Shown here in pieces: positions 35,348 to 43,415 of a DNA stretch of 64,000 nt. Positions within the stretch are counted from its first letter, which is position 1; every line of letters starts with the position of its first letter. The position numbers were made by a program, and so were the translations under genes. The stretch covers positions 1,302,001 through 1,366,000 of the forward strand of contig NZ_JAIETU010000002.1 of NCBI RefSeq assembly GCF_019744875.1, in the 5' to 3' direction. Origin of the DNA: Hyphomicrobium sp. Lineage in GTDB: Bacteria > Pseudomonadota > Alphaproteobacteria > Rhizobiales > Hyphomicrobiaceae. Under the pieces are notes generated by a model that saw only the letters and a list, made by a program, of their open reading frames with translations, did no database searches and was not told the DNA's origin.

Positions 35348-35509
35348 CTATTGTAGCCATTTCACGCGCGACATCGCCGTACGGATTAGGCAGCGCCTCA
35401 ATAGGGCACCCAGCCGTTCGTCACCGCATTGACCTTCTACCCAAACCAGAACCGCCAAAAGATGCCGTTCCGCATCCTCGACAGTCACCAACGGTCTGAT
35501 ATTGTCCAT
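35348..35509 (-). CDS. Small hypothetical protein
   Basis: A 53-residue frame: MDNIRPLVTVEDAERHLLAV, an acidic/hydrophobic middle (LVWVEGQCGDERLG) and a basic end (LLRRCLIRTAMSRVKW). It has a very good ribosome site, GGAGGTGGCG directly before the ATG. No family recognised. Divergent from the small membrane-protein gene. Confidence 0.45.
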   Translation of the reverse strand: MDNIRPLVTVEDAERHLLAVLVWVEGQCGDERLGALLRRCLIRTAMSRVKWLQ

Positions 35510-35568
35510 CCGCCACCTCCATCGTTTCCATTCTGCTACGATGCAAAGGCACGGGGATAACTCAAGCC

Positions 35569-35697
35569 ATGGGCCATTGGGAGCAAATCGAGGTCGAGAA
35601 CCGCAACGGCAAACGAAACCCTTGGTGGTTTGGCGCTCTCATGGTCGCCGGTTCGCTGGCCTTGTGGACGATCGTGGTCGCCGTCATCTTTTCATAG
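35569..35697 (+). CDS. Tiny single-pass membrane protein
   Basis: A 42-residue frame: a hydrophilic N terminus (MGHWEQIEVENRNGKRNPWW) and one hydrophobic helix (FGALMVAGSLALWTIVVAV). GGGGATAA lies about 10 bases upstream of the ATG. The clean amphipathic-to-membrane layout argues for a real gene; no homologue family is recalled. The stretch 35700-35955 that follows is AT-rich, holds no further gene and contains the hip operator-like palindrome. Confidence 0.4.
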   Translation: MGHWEQIEVENRNGKRNPWWFGALMVAGSLALWTIVVAVIFS

Positions 35698-35920
35698 GAT
35701 CGTGAAGGCTGACATCCCGAAGGGATCTGCCGACATGCCAGCCGACCTAAGTGACCCCACCACAATTTAACATAATGGTTGTTATACGAATGGCTGTATT
35801 CCGCCATTTCTTATTCATTCAAAAATTATGCGAAGTCTAATATTCACGCAACCGGCACATCACATCGAGACGAAGCAACATATCATAGACTTGATTTTCT
35901 TCTCGGCACGCCCCATAAAA

Positions 35921-35934
35921 TAAAGTATACTTTA
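35921..35934. promoter_or_regulatory. 14-bp perfect palindrome upstream of hipA
   Basis: TAAAGTATACTTTA lies 21 bp before the hipA-like start in an AT-rich stretch. It overlaps a -10-like TATACT. A palindrome at that place suggests an operator for the HipB-like repressor encoded downstream. Confidence 0.45.
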
Positions 35935-35955
35935 ATTGCAATGAAAGCGGGTTGA

Positions 35956-37166
35956 TTGGCTGAGCTACTGTGGGGCAACGTCTATTACGCGGATACCTAT
36001 TGCGGGATCCTGCGCGAAGAAACCGGCAACCGGTACACATTCCAGTACGATAGAACCTACACCGGGCCACCGATCGCGCATCTCATACCCGTCCGTACCG
36101 ACGCATACTCCACCGAGTACGGCCTGCATCCCTTCTTCGATAACCTCCTTGCCGAAGGCTGGCTCGCCTCCGCGCAATCCCGCCTGTTGGGAAAACGAGA
36201 AGCGCGCCCCGTTGAGCTCCTGCTTGCCTTCGGCCACGACTGCGCCGGTGCCGTTTCGGTTATTGACCCGTCCCCTCGTCCGCTTTCCAATACCCTTCTC
36301 GACCCCACAGACGCCAAGAGCGTTGCAGCCTACCGTTCCCGCGCTTCGCTTTCCGGCATCCAGCCCAAGCTCTCATTGAAAGCGATGGACAACTCCGGCC
36401 GGCCGCGGGTCGCGAGATCAGCACACACATAGCCAAGTTCCCGTCGGAATCGCACCCGGACATCATCGAGAACGAATACCTTTCCACGCTCGCGTTCCGG
36501 ATGCTTCTGCCACGGGAGCCGATCGTTCAGCCCACCATCCAGCATCTGCCGGAATTGGGCAATGCCCTCATCATCCCGCGCTTCGACCGCAAGGATGGGA
36601 AGCGCATCCACTTTGAAGAATTCACCAGCCTGCTCGGCATGCCGTCAGGACTGAAGTACGACGCGGACCACGGCGACATCGCCAGCTTCATCTTGAACAC
36701 CCCCCAATGCGCCCCCACCGACCTCTACCGCATGCTGCGACGCATCCTTGCAGGATTTCTAATCGGCAATACCGACATGCACCTCAAGAACCACGCCATG
36801 CTGCACGAGAACGGCAAGCTATCCCTGACGCCCTGCTACGACCAGGTGTGCGGCATCCTCTACGAATACCCGGATCTCGCCCTCACACTCGACGGCCACC
36901 GCCGCAGGCTCGTTGATCTCAAAGCCCGCAACATCGAACTGCTGGCACACGAATTCGCATTGCAAACCGGCCTTACCGGCCTCATCGCATCGCTCGGCAA
37001 ACGCCTGCCGCGTGCCATCGCCGCCGTCCACGATGCCCCCCATGGGGACACACATCTCAAAACCAAGATCATCAGAAACATGGAGGCGAGATGGAAAGGA
37101 ACATTCAGCTCGATTGGCAAAGCATCGTCAAAGACGCCATTGCCGCGCGCAAACGCCAGCACCTGA
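35956..37166 (+). pseudogene. hipA: HipA-like kinase gene with a frameshift
   Basis: The first frame (TTG start) encodes the N-terminal HipA domain up to SGIQPKLSLKAMDNSGRP and then stops at TAG after ARSAHT. A -1 frame change near 36400-36408 restores GREISTHIAKFPS, and continues with the kinase part: LIIPRFDRKDGKRIHFEEF, catalytic GNTDMHLKNHAML and LTPCYDQVCG. Adding one base in GGCCGGCCGCGGG gives a continuous HipA of about 400 residues. HipA proteins phosphorylate glutamyl-tRNA synthetase and cause dormancy. As read, kinase activity would be lost. The 3' end overlaps hipB by 76 bp. Confidence 0.75.
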
Positions 37167-37306
37167 CCCAAAAGGAACTTGCTGCCATCGCCAGCCTCAG
37201 TCTCCCGACCGTAAACCGCTTCGAACAGGGCGACACGTCCCTCACGCTGCGTTCAGCGCTGAAGATCCTCCAAAAGCTCGGTCTGGCCTCTTCACTGCCG
37301 ATCTGA
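37091..37306 (+). CDS. hipB: HipB-like XRE antitoxin/repressor
   Basis: A 71-residue XRE-type HTH: LTQKELAAIASLSLPTVNRFEQGDTSLTLRSALKILQKLG. It starts inside the end of the hipA frame with GGAGGCGAG upstream of the ATG. In classical systems hipB precedes hipA; here the order is reversed. It likely represses the operon through the palindrome before hipA. Confidence 0.75.
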   Translation: MERNIQLDWQSIVKDAIAARKRQHLTQKELAAIASLSLPTVNRFEQGDTSLTLRSALKILQKLGLASSLPI

Positions 37307-37480
37307 GTTTGCCGCGCCCCACATGTCAGGAAGGCGAGTGCCCGGCCCCATAGGCTTTCACAACGAAAGCCAAACGGACTGCCGTACAAATGGCCTTTGC
37401 TGGCTGAAGGCCAAGACCCCAACGCCCTCGAGGCGCGCTTCGCGTATCATCTTCACAGGCTCAGCCTAACAGGAGGGCCA

Positions 37481-37888
37481 TTGCGTGAAGCCTTAAAGGG
37501 AAAGGCGTATCTCGCCACCGCCCTCTCCCAAGGCCGCGTCAGCGTCGAACACACCTTCATCACCGAGCTTGCCGCCACACTCAGCCTTGCCGCAGATGAG
37601 TTGACGCGCCCGCTGATCGAACAGGAAACGAACGAGTGGTCCTTCTACCGCACCAGCGCCGCCAATCGTGAAGCTGTCTGGAACAAGGCGATGGCGTTGG
37701 CCCGATCAAACAAAATGACTCTACGCGATACCGCCGACGCAATCGGCTTTGACTTCGCCGATCTTTCAAACGCCGTTTCCGGAAAAAGGCCCCGGGTACT
37801 GGAATGGCACCACGCAGAACGCCTCGGCGCACGCGCATCGCCTCCCGCCGATCCACGCGACCTACTTCCCGAAGCACCCGGCCGCTAG
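37481..37888 (+). CDS. Hypothetical HTH-like protein after hipAB
   Basis: A 135-residue protein containing two segments that resemble degenerate XRE repeats: LATALSQGRVSVEHTFITELAATLSL and MTLRDTADAIGFDFADLSNAVSGKRP. The TTG start is chosen because AGGAGGG precedes it; an in-frame TTG 84 bases upstream has no ribosome site. It might be another regulator of the toxin locus. The stretch from 37889 to 38371 has no gene but ends with a strong terminator. Confidence 0.45.
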   Translation: MREALKGKAYLATALSQGRVSVEHTFITELAATLSLAADELTRPLIEQETNEWSFYRTSAANREAVWNKAMALARSNKMTLRDTADAIGFDFADLSNAVSGKRPRVLEWHHAERLGARASPPADPRDLLPEAPGR

Positions 37889-38239
37889 GTGTTGGTAGAG
37901 ATTTCCACGCCTGAGGTTTGACGCAATCCGGTCAACATGGCCGCCGCAATCACACGCGAATTCTTACGCACACGCGCGCCACACGGCGCAACCACCTGAA
38001 CCGAAAACGCACACGCCGCAATCTCGCGCAAGCACCCCGCTTGCGTGAATGCATCACCATGCCCGCATACGGATCGACGAAACCATGCCGCCACAATTAA
38101 ATCAAAACCCCATGGGACTTTTCTCGTGTGAGAAACAATGCGCCAATACCACGGAGAAACATTATGCACCTGTTATAGCTGCACAGTTTAATAGTGCCCA
38201 CTTTATATCGCTGATACTGGCGCTCGGATTCCGTCCAGC

Positions 38240-38270
38240 AAGCCCTCCCCCAAGGAGGGCTTTTGCTTTT
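38240..38270 (+). terminator. Rho-independent terminator
   Basis: A perfect 9-bp stem (AAGCCCTCC and GGAGGGCTT) followed by TTGCTTTTT. It lies 350 bp after the last HTH-like gene and 100 bp before the HNH gene and separates the two. Confidence 0.8.
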
Positions 38271-38371
38271 TCGGGTTCGCGTTTCTAGCGCCAGCATCCG
38301 CAGCTGAACCGCCTTCCGGCTCACCGCCGGAGGGATCGATCCCCCATGTCCAAACGCAAGTGCCCAGGCTC

Positions 38372-38677
38372 ATGAAAATCGAAACCCTCATCGCCCGCTT
38401 CCGCGGCCGCTGCGTCTATTGCGGCAAGGCAGTCAACAACGAGGTGAAACAACCTCACCCCGACGCCCCAAGCCGCGACCACTTCATTCCCGTTTCACGC
38501 GGTGGTTCGCGCGGCGCCAAGAACACGGTGCTCGCCTGCTACGCGTGCAATCAGGCCAAGGGGAACATGGATCCGCGCCTGATCCTGTTCACATGGCTTT
38601 GGCTCAACCCAAGGAGTTTCCATGCCGCTGTTGAACGCGTCGATGCCGTCAACTGGGACGGCACCACCATCCATTAA
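38372..38677 (+). CDS. HNH endonuclease
   Basis: A 101-residue HNH protein with a zinc-binding knuckle: CVYCG near residue 15, catalytic SRDHFIPVSRGG, the NTVLACYACNQAKG motif with the second CxxC, all in canonical order. It should cut DNA; HNH genes of this size occur in phages and islands. The start precedes the first cysteine pair by only 14 residues. Its 3' end overlaps the next gene by 56 bp. Confidence 0.8.
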   Translation: MKIETLIARFRGRCVYCGKAVNNEVKQPHPDAPSRDHFIPVSRGGSRGAKNTVLACYACNQAKGNMDPRLILFTWLWLNPRSFHAAVERVDAVNWDGTTIH

Positions 38678-39332
38678 TCAGCAAACGCAGATCGGAACCG
38701 AGGGAATGTCGTCATTACCAGCGGGTTTCAAGTCAAACCGGGATGAGCCGCTTGCTTCATCCGCAAGCGGTTCGAATGATGCGCACCCTTCCAAAGGTCC
38801 GGCATCCCCACCCATGGCAAAATCCTACAAGCTTCCCGCACAGGATACTCCGCCGTACCCGCCAATGGTGCCGGTCGCCATGCCGGATTCACCGTTCCTC
38901 GCGCGCATCTATGAGCTGACCTGCCGATGGGTCCAGGAAGAATGGTTCATCATCGACGCCATCAAGCGCGACACGACGCGAAGCGGAAGGGCATCCTTGC
39001 AGGCCATCAAGGAGAGCCGCCTAACCCTCGACAACCTTGCAAAACGCTTGGAAAACATCAGCCAAGCAACGCTTTTGCGCGAACTGAAGAAGCTCAATGC
39101 GCCACCGCCGGGTGAGATCATCCGCGTCACGCGGCTTACCTTCGCCAAGCATCTTCTCATCCACACCCGCTTGCTCGTGCGCGAGGTTGCCTTGCGTGCG
39201 GGATACGACAACCAGCGCCACTTCGCGGAAATGTTCCTGCGCGAATTTAAGTGCAGGCCATCGGACTTCCGGCGGAGCCACGTCAAGCAAACGGCGCTCA
39301 AACCAACCAGGCCCCCAAAGCCAAAATCCTAA
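38622..39332 (+). CDS. AraC-type HTH domain protein
   Basis: A 236-residue protein whose C-terminal 100 residues carry the AraC/XylS second HTH pattern: FAKHLLIHTRLLVREVALRAGYDNQRHFAEMFLREFKCRPSDFRRSH (quoted in parts: LLVREVALRAGY, FAEMFLREFKCRPSDFR). The N-terminal part is low in complexity and Pro/Ser-rich, without a ligand-binding domain. AAGGAG lies 5 bases before the ATG, inside the HNH gene, so the two are co-expressed. Targets unknown. Confidence 0.7.
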   Translation: MPLLNASMPSTGTAPPSINQQTQIGTEGMSSLPAGFKSNRDEPLASSASGSNDAHPSKGPASPPMAKSYKLPAQDTPPYPPMVPVAMPDSPFLARIYELTCRWVQEEWFIIDAIKRDTTRSGRASLQAIKESRLTLDNLAKRLENISQATLLRELKKLNAPPPGEIIRVTRLTFAKHLLIHTRLLVREVALRAGYDNQRHFAEMFLREFKCRPSDFRRSHVKQTALKPTRPPKPKS

Positions 39333-39431
39333 CAGCTGGAATCTCGTCAACCGCTGCGGGTTCCGCGTCACGCCGTTTACCGATCAGGGCACTTCCACCA
39401 GCATGCCGATTTTCAGGACAGGGGGACATTT

Positions 39432-39695
39432 ATGAGCAACCCGCAAACCATTACCGTCAGCACGCCAGAGGCATTCCGAAACACACTGGCATCTTACGCC
39501 GGAAAAGGGTTCCAGACCCTGCGCGACCAGGGCAACCACATCACCCTATCAAAGCGCAAGACATTCAATTGGCCGGTCGCAATCATCTGCCTGTTCATCC
39601 CCATCATCGGGTGGATCGCACTCGCCTTCATGCTGATGGCCGCCGGCCGCGGCTCTGAAGTCGTGGAGATCGTGCTCGAACCCAAAATCACTTGA
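39432..39695 (+). CDS. Hypothetical two-helix membrane protein
   Basis: An 87-residue protein: a soluble alpha/beta N-terminal part (TITVSTPEAFRNTLASYAGK, GNHITLSKRK) and a hydrophobic region that can form one or two helices (PVAIICLFIPIIGWIALAFMLMA) before a short acidic tail. AGGGGGAC precedes the ATG. It is 27 bp upstream of the SH3 protein gene and probably in the same operon. Confidence 0.55.
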   Translation: MSNPQTITVSTPEAFRNTLASYAGKGFQTLRDQGNHITLSKRKTFNWPVAIICLFIPIIGWIALAFMLMAAGRGSEVVEIVLEPKIT

Positions 39696-39722
39696 TCCAA
39701 AGCGACCGCAGAGAGCCATCCC

Positions 39723-41264
39723 ATGAACGCAATGAAATGCGCGCTCTTCAGCGCTGCCTTGCTCAGCATTGTCGAGCCCACGTTCGCTTCTCCCCCCTTG
39801 GAGAGCGATACGATGGTCGGCCTTATGGTCAAAGCCAACCCCAAGCTCACCGACCGCAAGGCCGTCGAAACCTTCGCACGGTATGTCTGGTGCCATGGAT
39901 ACGCCCCCCTGCAGAACCAATTCCAGCGCGAGGATTACCTAACCAACCTTGCCGCCCGCATGAAAGACCTTGGCAGCAGCTCGTTCGGCAAGATCGAGGG
40001 CCTGTACCGCAAGTTCTCGTTCTTCGACTATGACTTCAAAACCGAAACCCTGCAGATCAACCGGGGCGACTACGATTGGGCGCGCACCGCACCCGTGGGA
40101 AACTTCCTCACCCCGCAAAACCGTACCTGCTGGCAAAACCTCGGCAACATGTTCAGCTTCAGCCCCGTTGTCGAAGCCCTTCCCGATTGGAAGAAAATCC
40201 CTTGGCGCATCTCCATTCCGAAGGATAAGGCCCGCGCCCTTTTTGAACATGGAAACCCCACGGCCACGCTCACCTTCAGCATGAAGGTCGAATCCTACAC
40301 CGTGGAACCGATGGGAAGCCCCAAATACATCTTCCGTGGCCCCACCACCGAGTGGGAGCTCATCGTGCACAACGGAAAGGGTGAGGAAGCCCGCAGGTTT
40401 TCAAGCGAGGAACGCGAACTCGCAAAGGCACTGCCGTTCAATGCCCCCACGCCGGGAGGCGATACCCTGAAACGCGGCACCAGCCGCATTGCCACGGCCG
40501 GCATCAACGTCCGCGAACGCCCCGCGATGGACGGCCCGCTCATGATGACCATTGGAGCAAATGCCGTCTTCGAGATCGAAGACGCCAGCCCCGATGGTCA
40601 ATGGACCCGCATCAACTCAGCCCCCGAAGTGCGCGGCTGGGCAAACAATGCCGTCATCCTGAAAGCCAGCACCCTGAATGCCACGTACTCCACCGCGCCG
40701 GACGAAACCGCTGCCCTCCCTACAACAACCCAACCCGACAAAGACGCCCTGTTCCGTAGCGCGAAACTGCTCACCACCGGCGTGCACGACCAAGCCATGA
40801 GCACCTACGAGGAATACCGGAACGGCTACAACGTCATCACCAAGAAGGTCACGTTGGGGTTCACGTTCACCTCGGACGACCCCTGTACCGTCACCCTCGC
40901 CACCACCAGGACGGAGAAGGAAAACGACTATGGCGACCACTGGAAGGAACAAACGTTCACATCCTCGCAGCGCTTCGATTTCCGGAAGATGAAGGACATC
41001 AAGGCACGCTACGAACCCGACCCGTGGGAATCCCTCCTGCACTCGTTTGCAGGGGGCGACCGCAACCCACAGCTCAGGAAACCCAAGATGACCACCATCG
41101 TGGAATTCCTCGGCGAGAAGGCGGTCTGCGGTTTGAAGGACGATGGCTCCGACAGCTACTGCTCGTCTGCCACGGCATCGGCCAACCACACCTACCCAAA
41201 CCCAAAGGCACGCCCCAAGCAGCTCCGCGCAGCCTTCCAGACCATCAAATCAACCTGCAACTGA
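39723..41264 (+). CDS. Exported protein with bacterial SH3 domain
   Basis: A 513-residue protein with signal peptide (MKCALFSAALLSIVEPTFA). A bacterial SH3 domain sits near residues 260-315 (AGINVRERPAMDGPLMMTIGANAVFEI, then GQWTRINSAPEVRGWANNAVI). The flanking parts are unassigned; the N-terminal half contains conserved-looking YVWCHGY and CWQNLGN. SH3-type modules bind cell wall or peptides in the periplasm. Part of a three-gene group with small membrane proteins on each side. Confidence 0.65.
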   Translation: MNAMKCALFSAALLSIVEPTFASPPLESDTMVGLMVKANPKLTDRKAVETFARYVWCHGYAPLQNQFQREDYLTNLAARMKDLGSSSFGKIEGLYRKFSFFDYDFKTETLQINRGDYDWARTAPVGNFLTPQNRTCWQNLGNMFSFSPVVEALPDWKKIPWRISIPKDKARALFEHGNPTATLTFSMKVESYTVEPMGSPKYIFRGPTTEWELIVHNGKGEEARRFSSEERELAKALPFNAPTPGGDTLKRGTSRIATAGINVRERPAMDGPLMMTIGANAVFEIEDASPDGQWTRINSAPEVRGWANNAVILKASTLNATYSTAPDETAALPTTTQPDKDALFRSAKLLTTGVHDQAMSTYEEYRNGYNVITKKVTLGFTFTSDDPCTVTLATTRTEKENDYGDHWKEQTFTSSQRFDFRKMKDIKARYEPDPWESLLHSFAGGDRNPQLRKPKMTTIVEFLGEKAVCGLKDDGSDSYCSSATASANHTYPNPKARPKQLRAAFQTIKSTCN

Positions 41265-41277
41265 CCCAGGACACCCC

Positions 41278-41514
41278 ATGAAAATCTCGCCCGCGCTCAT
41301 CCTCGGCCTCGTCATCGGCGTGGCCACGTTCACCTTCATCAAACGCGCCAGCATGTTCGGAATAGAGTGCTTCCATACCGGCAAGGAATTCCTACCCAAC
41401 ACGCCCTGCATCGAGCCTTCCATCTACTACGGGCTCTTGGGGTTCGCCGCTTTGCTGACCATCGTCGGCATCATCAGAACAGCAAAGGGTACGCCAGCCA
41501 AGCCCGAAAAATGA
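41278..41514 (+). CDS. Small two-helix membrane protein
   Basis: A 78-residue protein with two hydrophobic helices (ALILGLVIGVATFTFI and YYGLLGFAALLTIVGII) and two cysteines between them (IECFHTG, NTPCIEP), which would lie on the periplasmic side. It follows the SH3 protein by 13 bp. Function unknown. Confidence 0.55.
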   Translation: MKISPALILGLVIGVATFTFIKRASMFGIECFHTGKEFLPNTPCIEPSIYYGLLGFAALLTIVGIIRTAKGTPAKPEK

Positions 41515-41576
41515 CATTCTGGCCCCTCGCCTGCCCCGCATGTGGTGTCTCATGGGGGGGAGGAAATCCCTCCTGA
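41511..41576 (+). CDS. Tiny CPxCG peptide 1
   Basis: A 21-residue frame overlapping the preceding stop at ATGA, containing ACPACG. Composition fits a zinc-ribbon half. It could be an unprocessed fragment of a former zinc-ribbon gene. Confidence 0.25.
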   Translation: MTFWPLACPACGVSWGGGNPS

Positions 41577-41634
41577 AATCCTCCACCATTATGGTGGGGA
41601 AACGCACTACCGCCGCTCGATCTGGATCTAAGAC

Positions 41635-41739
41635 ATGCATCTCGATATGACCGTGGCCATCGCCTGTCCTGATTGCGGGATGATGTTCGACCGCTGGACA
41701 GGGCTACGCATCAGGTCCGCCCCTACGCCAAGAAAATGA
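41635..41739 (+). CDS. Tiny CPxCG peptide 2
   Basis: A 34-residue frame with ACPDCG after MHLDMTVAI and a basic C-terminal end. It resembles the peptide just upstream in the CP-x-CG core, as if derived from a duplicated zinc-ribbon element. Translation is unproven. Confidence 0.25.
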   Translation: MHLDMTVAIACPDCGMMFDRWTGLRIRSAPTPRK

Positions 41740-42134
41740 ATTGAACAAATCACCCAGCCTTGTCACTTATCTCACCCAGAGCGGAAATTTGGCCATGATC
41801 AAACCCCCGTTCACAAATGACCCAACGCGGACGTCTTAGCCGCTAGCGTTTGGCAGTCTGCGGCGTCTGCTTTGCCGAGTTAGCGGACATCGCAGCGATT
41901 CTCGTGTTAGCTCCCTAGGCTCGAGAGCGTTGGTCCGCTAGTAGTCTGAAGCCGAAAAACGCTTTGCGACGCGATGGGCCAAAATCTGCGTCGTTGGAAT
42001 CCGCAATTTGTCGGCTTTACTATTCATCGGACCAATAGTTCTGTCTTTGCGAGCTGCACTTCACAGCAGAGACCGGCGCGCCACTGATTTTCAAGCTTGC
42101 TCCGTTTTTCAAAGGCGCCTTTCGATAAGTTCGC
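41740..42134. other. Gene-free stretch at the possible right part of the island
   Basis: About 400 bp without a gene I can support. It contains several loose copies of an AGCGGAC/GTCCGCTA-type motif but no tRNA and no copy of the candidate attL sequence. The neighbouring operons differ sharply in content, so an island boundary could lie here, but no direct repeat marks it. Confidence 0.4.
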
Positions 42135-42521
42135 CTAAATAAGAGCCACAGCACGCTTCAATTTTCCACCGACCTCGCGCGCAGCTTCCTTGAGCTTCGG
42201 ATTGTCGACGGCCAGCATCGAAGCGACCGGGTCAATTGCAGCCACCTCGACGTCTTCAGTTTCACGCTGTTGAATAACGACGTTGCACGGGAGCATGGTG
42301 CCGATCTTGTCTTCCAGTTGGAGCGCTTCGTGGGCTAGCTGCGGATTACATGCGCCAAGAATTCGATAGTTGCGAAATTCGACACCAATTTTATCCTTGA
42401 GGGTCTTCTGGATATCGAGGTCGGTGATGATCCCGAAGCCTTCCGTCTTCAATGCGGCGATGGTCCTGACGATCACATCTTCGAAGCTCCCCTTCACCGT
42501 CTTGCTGAAATAGTAGCTCAT
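42135..42521 (-). CDS. DUF302 family protein
   Basis: A 128-residue protein of the DUF302 fold: MSYYFSKTVKGSFEDVIVRTIAAL, then FGIITDLDIQKTLKDKIG, YRILGACNPQLAHEAL and GTMLPCNVVIQ. The paired cysteines (GACNP and LPCNV) are family-typical. DUF302 genes accompany sulfur-oxidation operons. Last gene of the minus-strand sulfide operon, about 100 bp after the exporter. AAGGAGCG precedes the ATG. Confidence 0.85.
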   Translation of the reverse strand: MSYYFSKTVKGSFEDVIVRTIAALKTEGFGIITDLDIQKTLKDKIGVEFRNYRILGACNPQLAHEALQLEDKIGTMLPCNVVIQQRETEDVEVAAIDPVASMLAVDNPKLKEAAREVGGKLKRAVALI

Positions 42522-42623
42522 GGCGAACGCTCCTTATGACTAGTCGATCAACATCCCGACCAAGTTTTTGGCTTTTAGTCGCCGGGCCTTCTTCAGCTCA
42601 AATAGGAAGTGGCGCGCCCTGTC

Positions 42624-43415
42624 TTAACCGACGAGGTCGCTCATGCCTTTCAGCACGACGTAGATGCCGACCGTTGCCACGATCGCAGCAAAGATCTGCG
42701 CCAGAAGCTGCTTACGGCCGGACAGGACGTCGGCTGCACGGCGTCCCAGCAGTCCGCCTGCGACGCCACCTAATATGAAAAACGCGACCAACTGCCAGTC
42801 GATTAGCCCGGAAAGCGCGTAGTTGCCCGCTGTCGTGAATCCGAACGCCGCCACAGAAACCAGTGACGAGCCGATCGCGAAAATGAGCGGCATATTGGTT
42901 GCGGCGACCAGACCTGGCACGACGAGAAATCCGCCCCCGATTCCGAAGAAACCCGACAGCGCACCGACACCAACGCCGTAGATGAGAAGCAGCGGCATCA
43001 GGTCGGGTGCCGAAAGCCAATCAAGTCGAACGGCAGCATCTCCGTCTCCCGCCTTCTTGAAAAACATGGCAGCTGCGATGACGATCATCAGAACGCCAAA
43101 CAGGACGAGCAGTTTCTGCCCGTCGAATTGCTTGCCAAAGGTCGACCCGAGCGCTGCTCCGACGACGCCGGCAGCTGCAAAGACCAGGGCGCAGCGCCAC
43201 TTGACGTGATCCTGGCGCGCATGGCCCCAAAGATTGGCGAGCGCGCTCAATGCGACCGCTACCGCACTCGTGCCAATGGCCACATGAGGGGACTTCACGC
43301 CGACGACATAGACAAGCAGGGGGACAGCAAGAATTGACCCGCCGCCTCCAATGAGGCCCAGGACGAATCCGACGAGAGATCCTGAGAAAGTCGCCAGAAG
43401 GTCATGCGTCAGCAT
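42624..43415 (-). CDS. TauE/SafE family sulfite/anion exporter
   Basis: A 263-residue integral membrane protein with the TauE/SafE repeats: FVLGLIGGGGSILAVPLLVY and LSGFFGIGGGFLVVPGLVAAT, each followed by hydrophobic helices. The family exports sulfite or organosulfonates, which fits removal of sulfite made by the persulfide dioxygenase encoded upstream. Its start overlaps the stop of the fusion gene (TGATG), so translation is coupled; longer in-frame starts lie inside that gene. Confidence 0.88.
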   Translation of the reverse strand: MLTHDLLATFSGSLVGFVLGLIGGGGSILAVPLLVYVVGVKSPHVAIGTSAVAVALSALANLWGHARQDHVKWRCALVFAAAGVVGAALGSTFGKQFDGQKLLVLFGVLMIVIAAAMFFKKAGDGDAAVRLDWLSAPDLMPLLLIYGVGVGALSGFFGIGGGFLVVPGLVAATNMPLIFAIGSSLVSVAAFGFTTAGNYALSGLIDWQLVAFFILGGVAGGLLGRRAADVLSGRKQLLAQIFAAIVATVGIYVVLKGMSDLVG

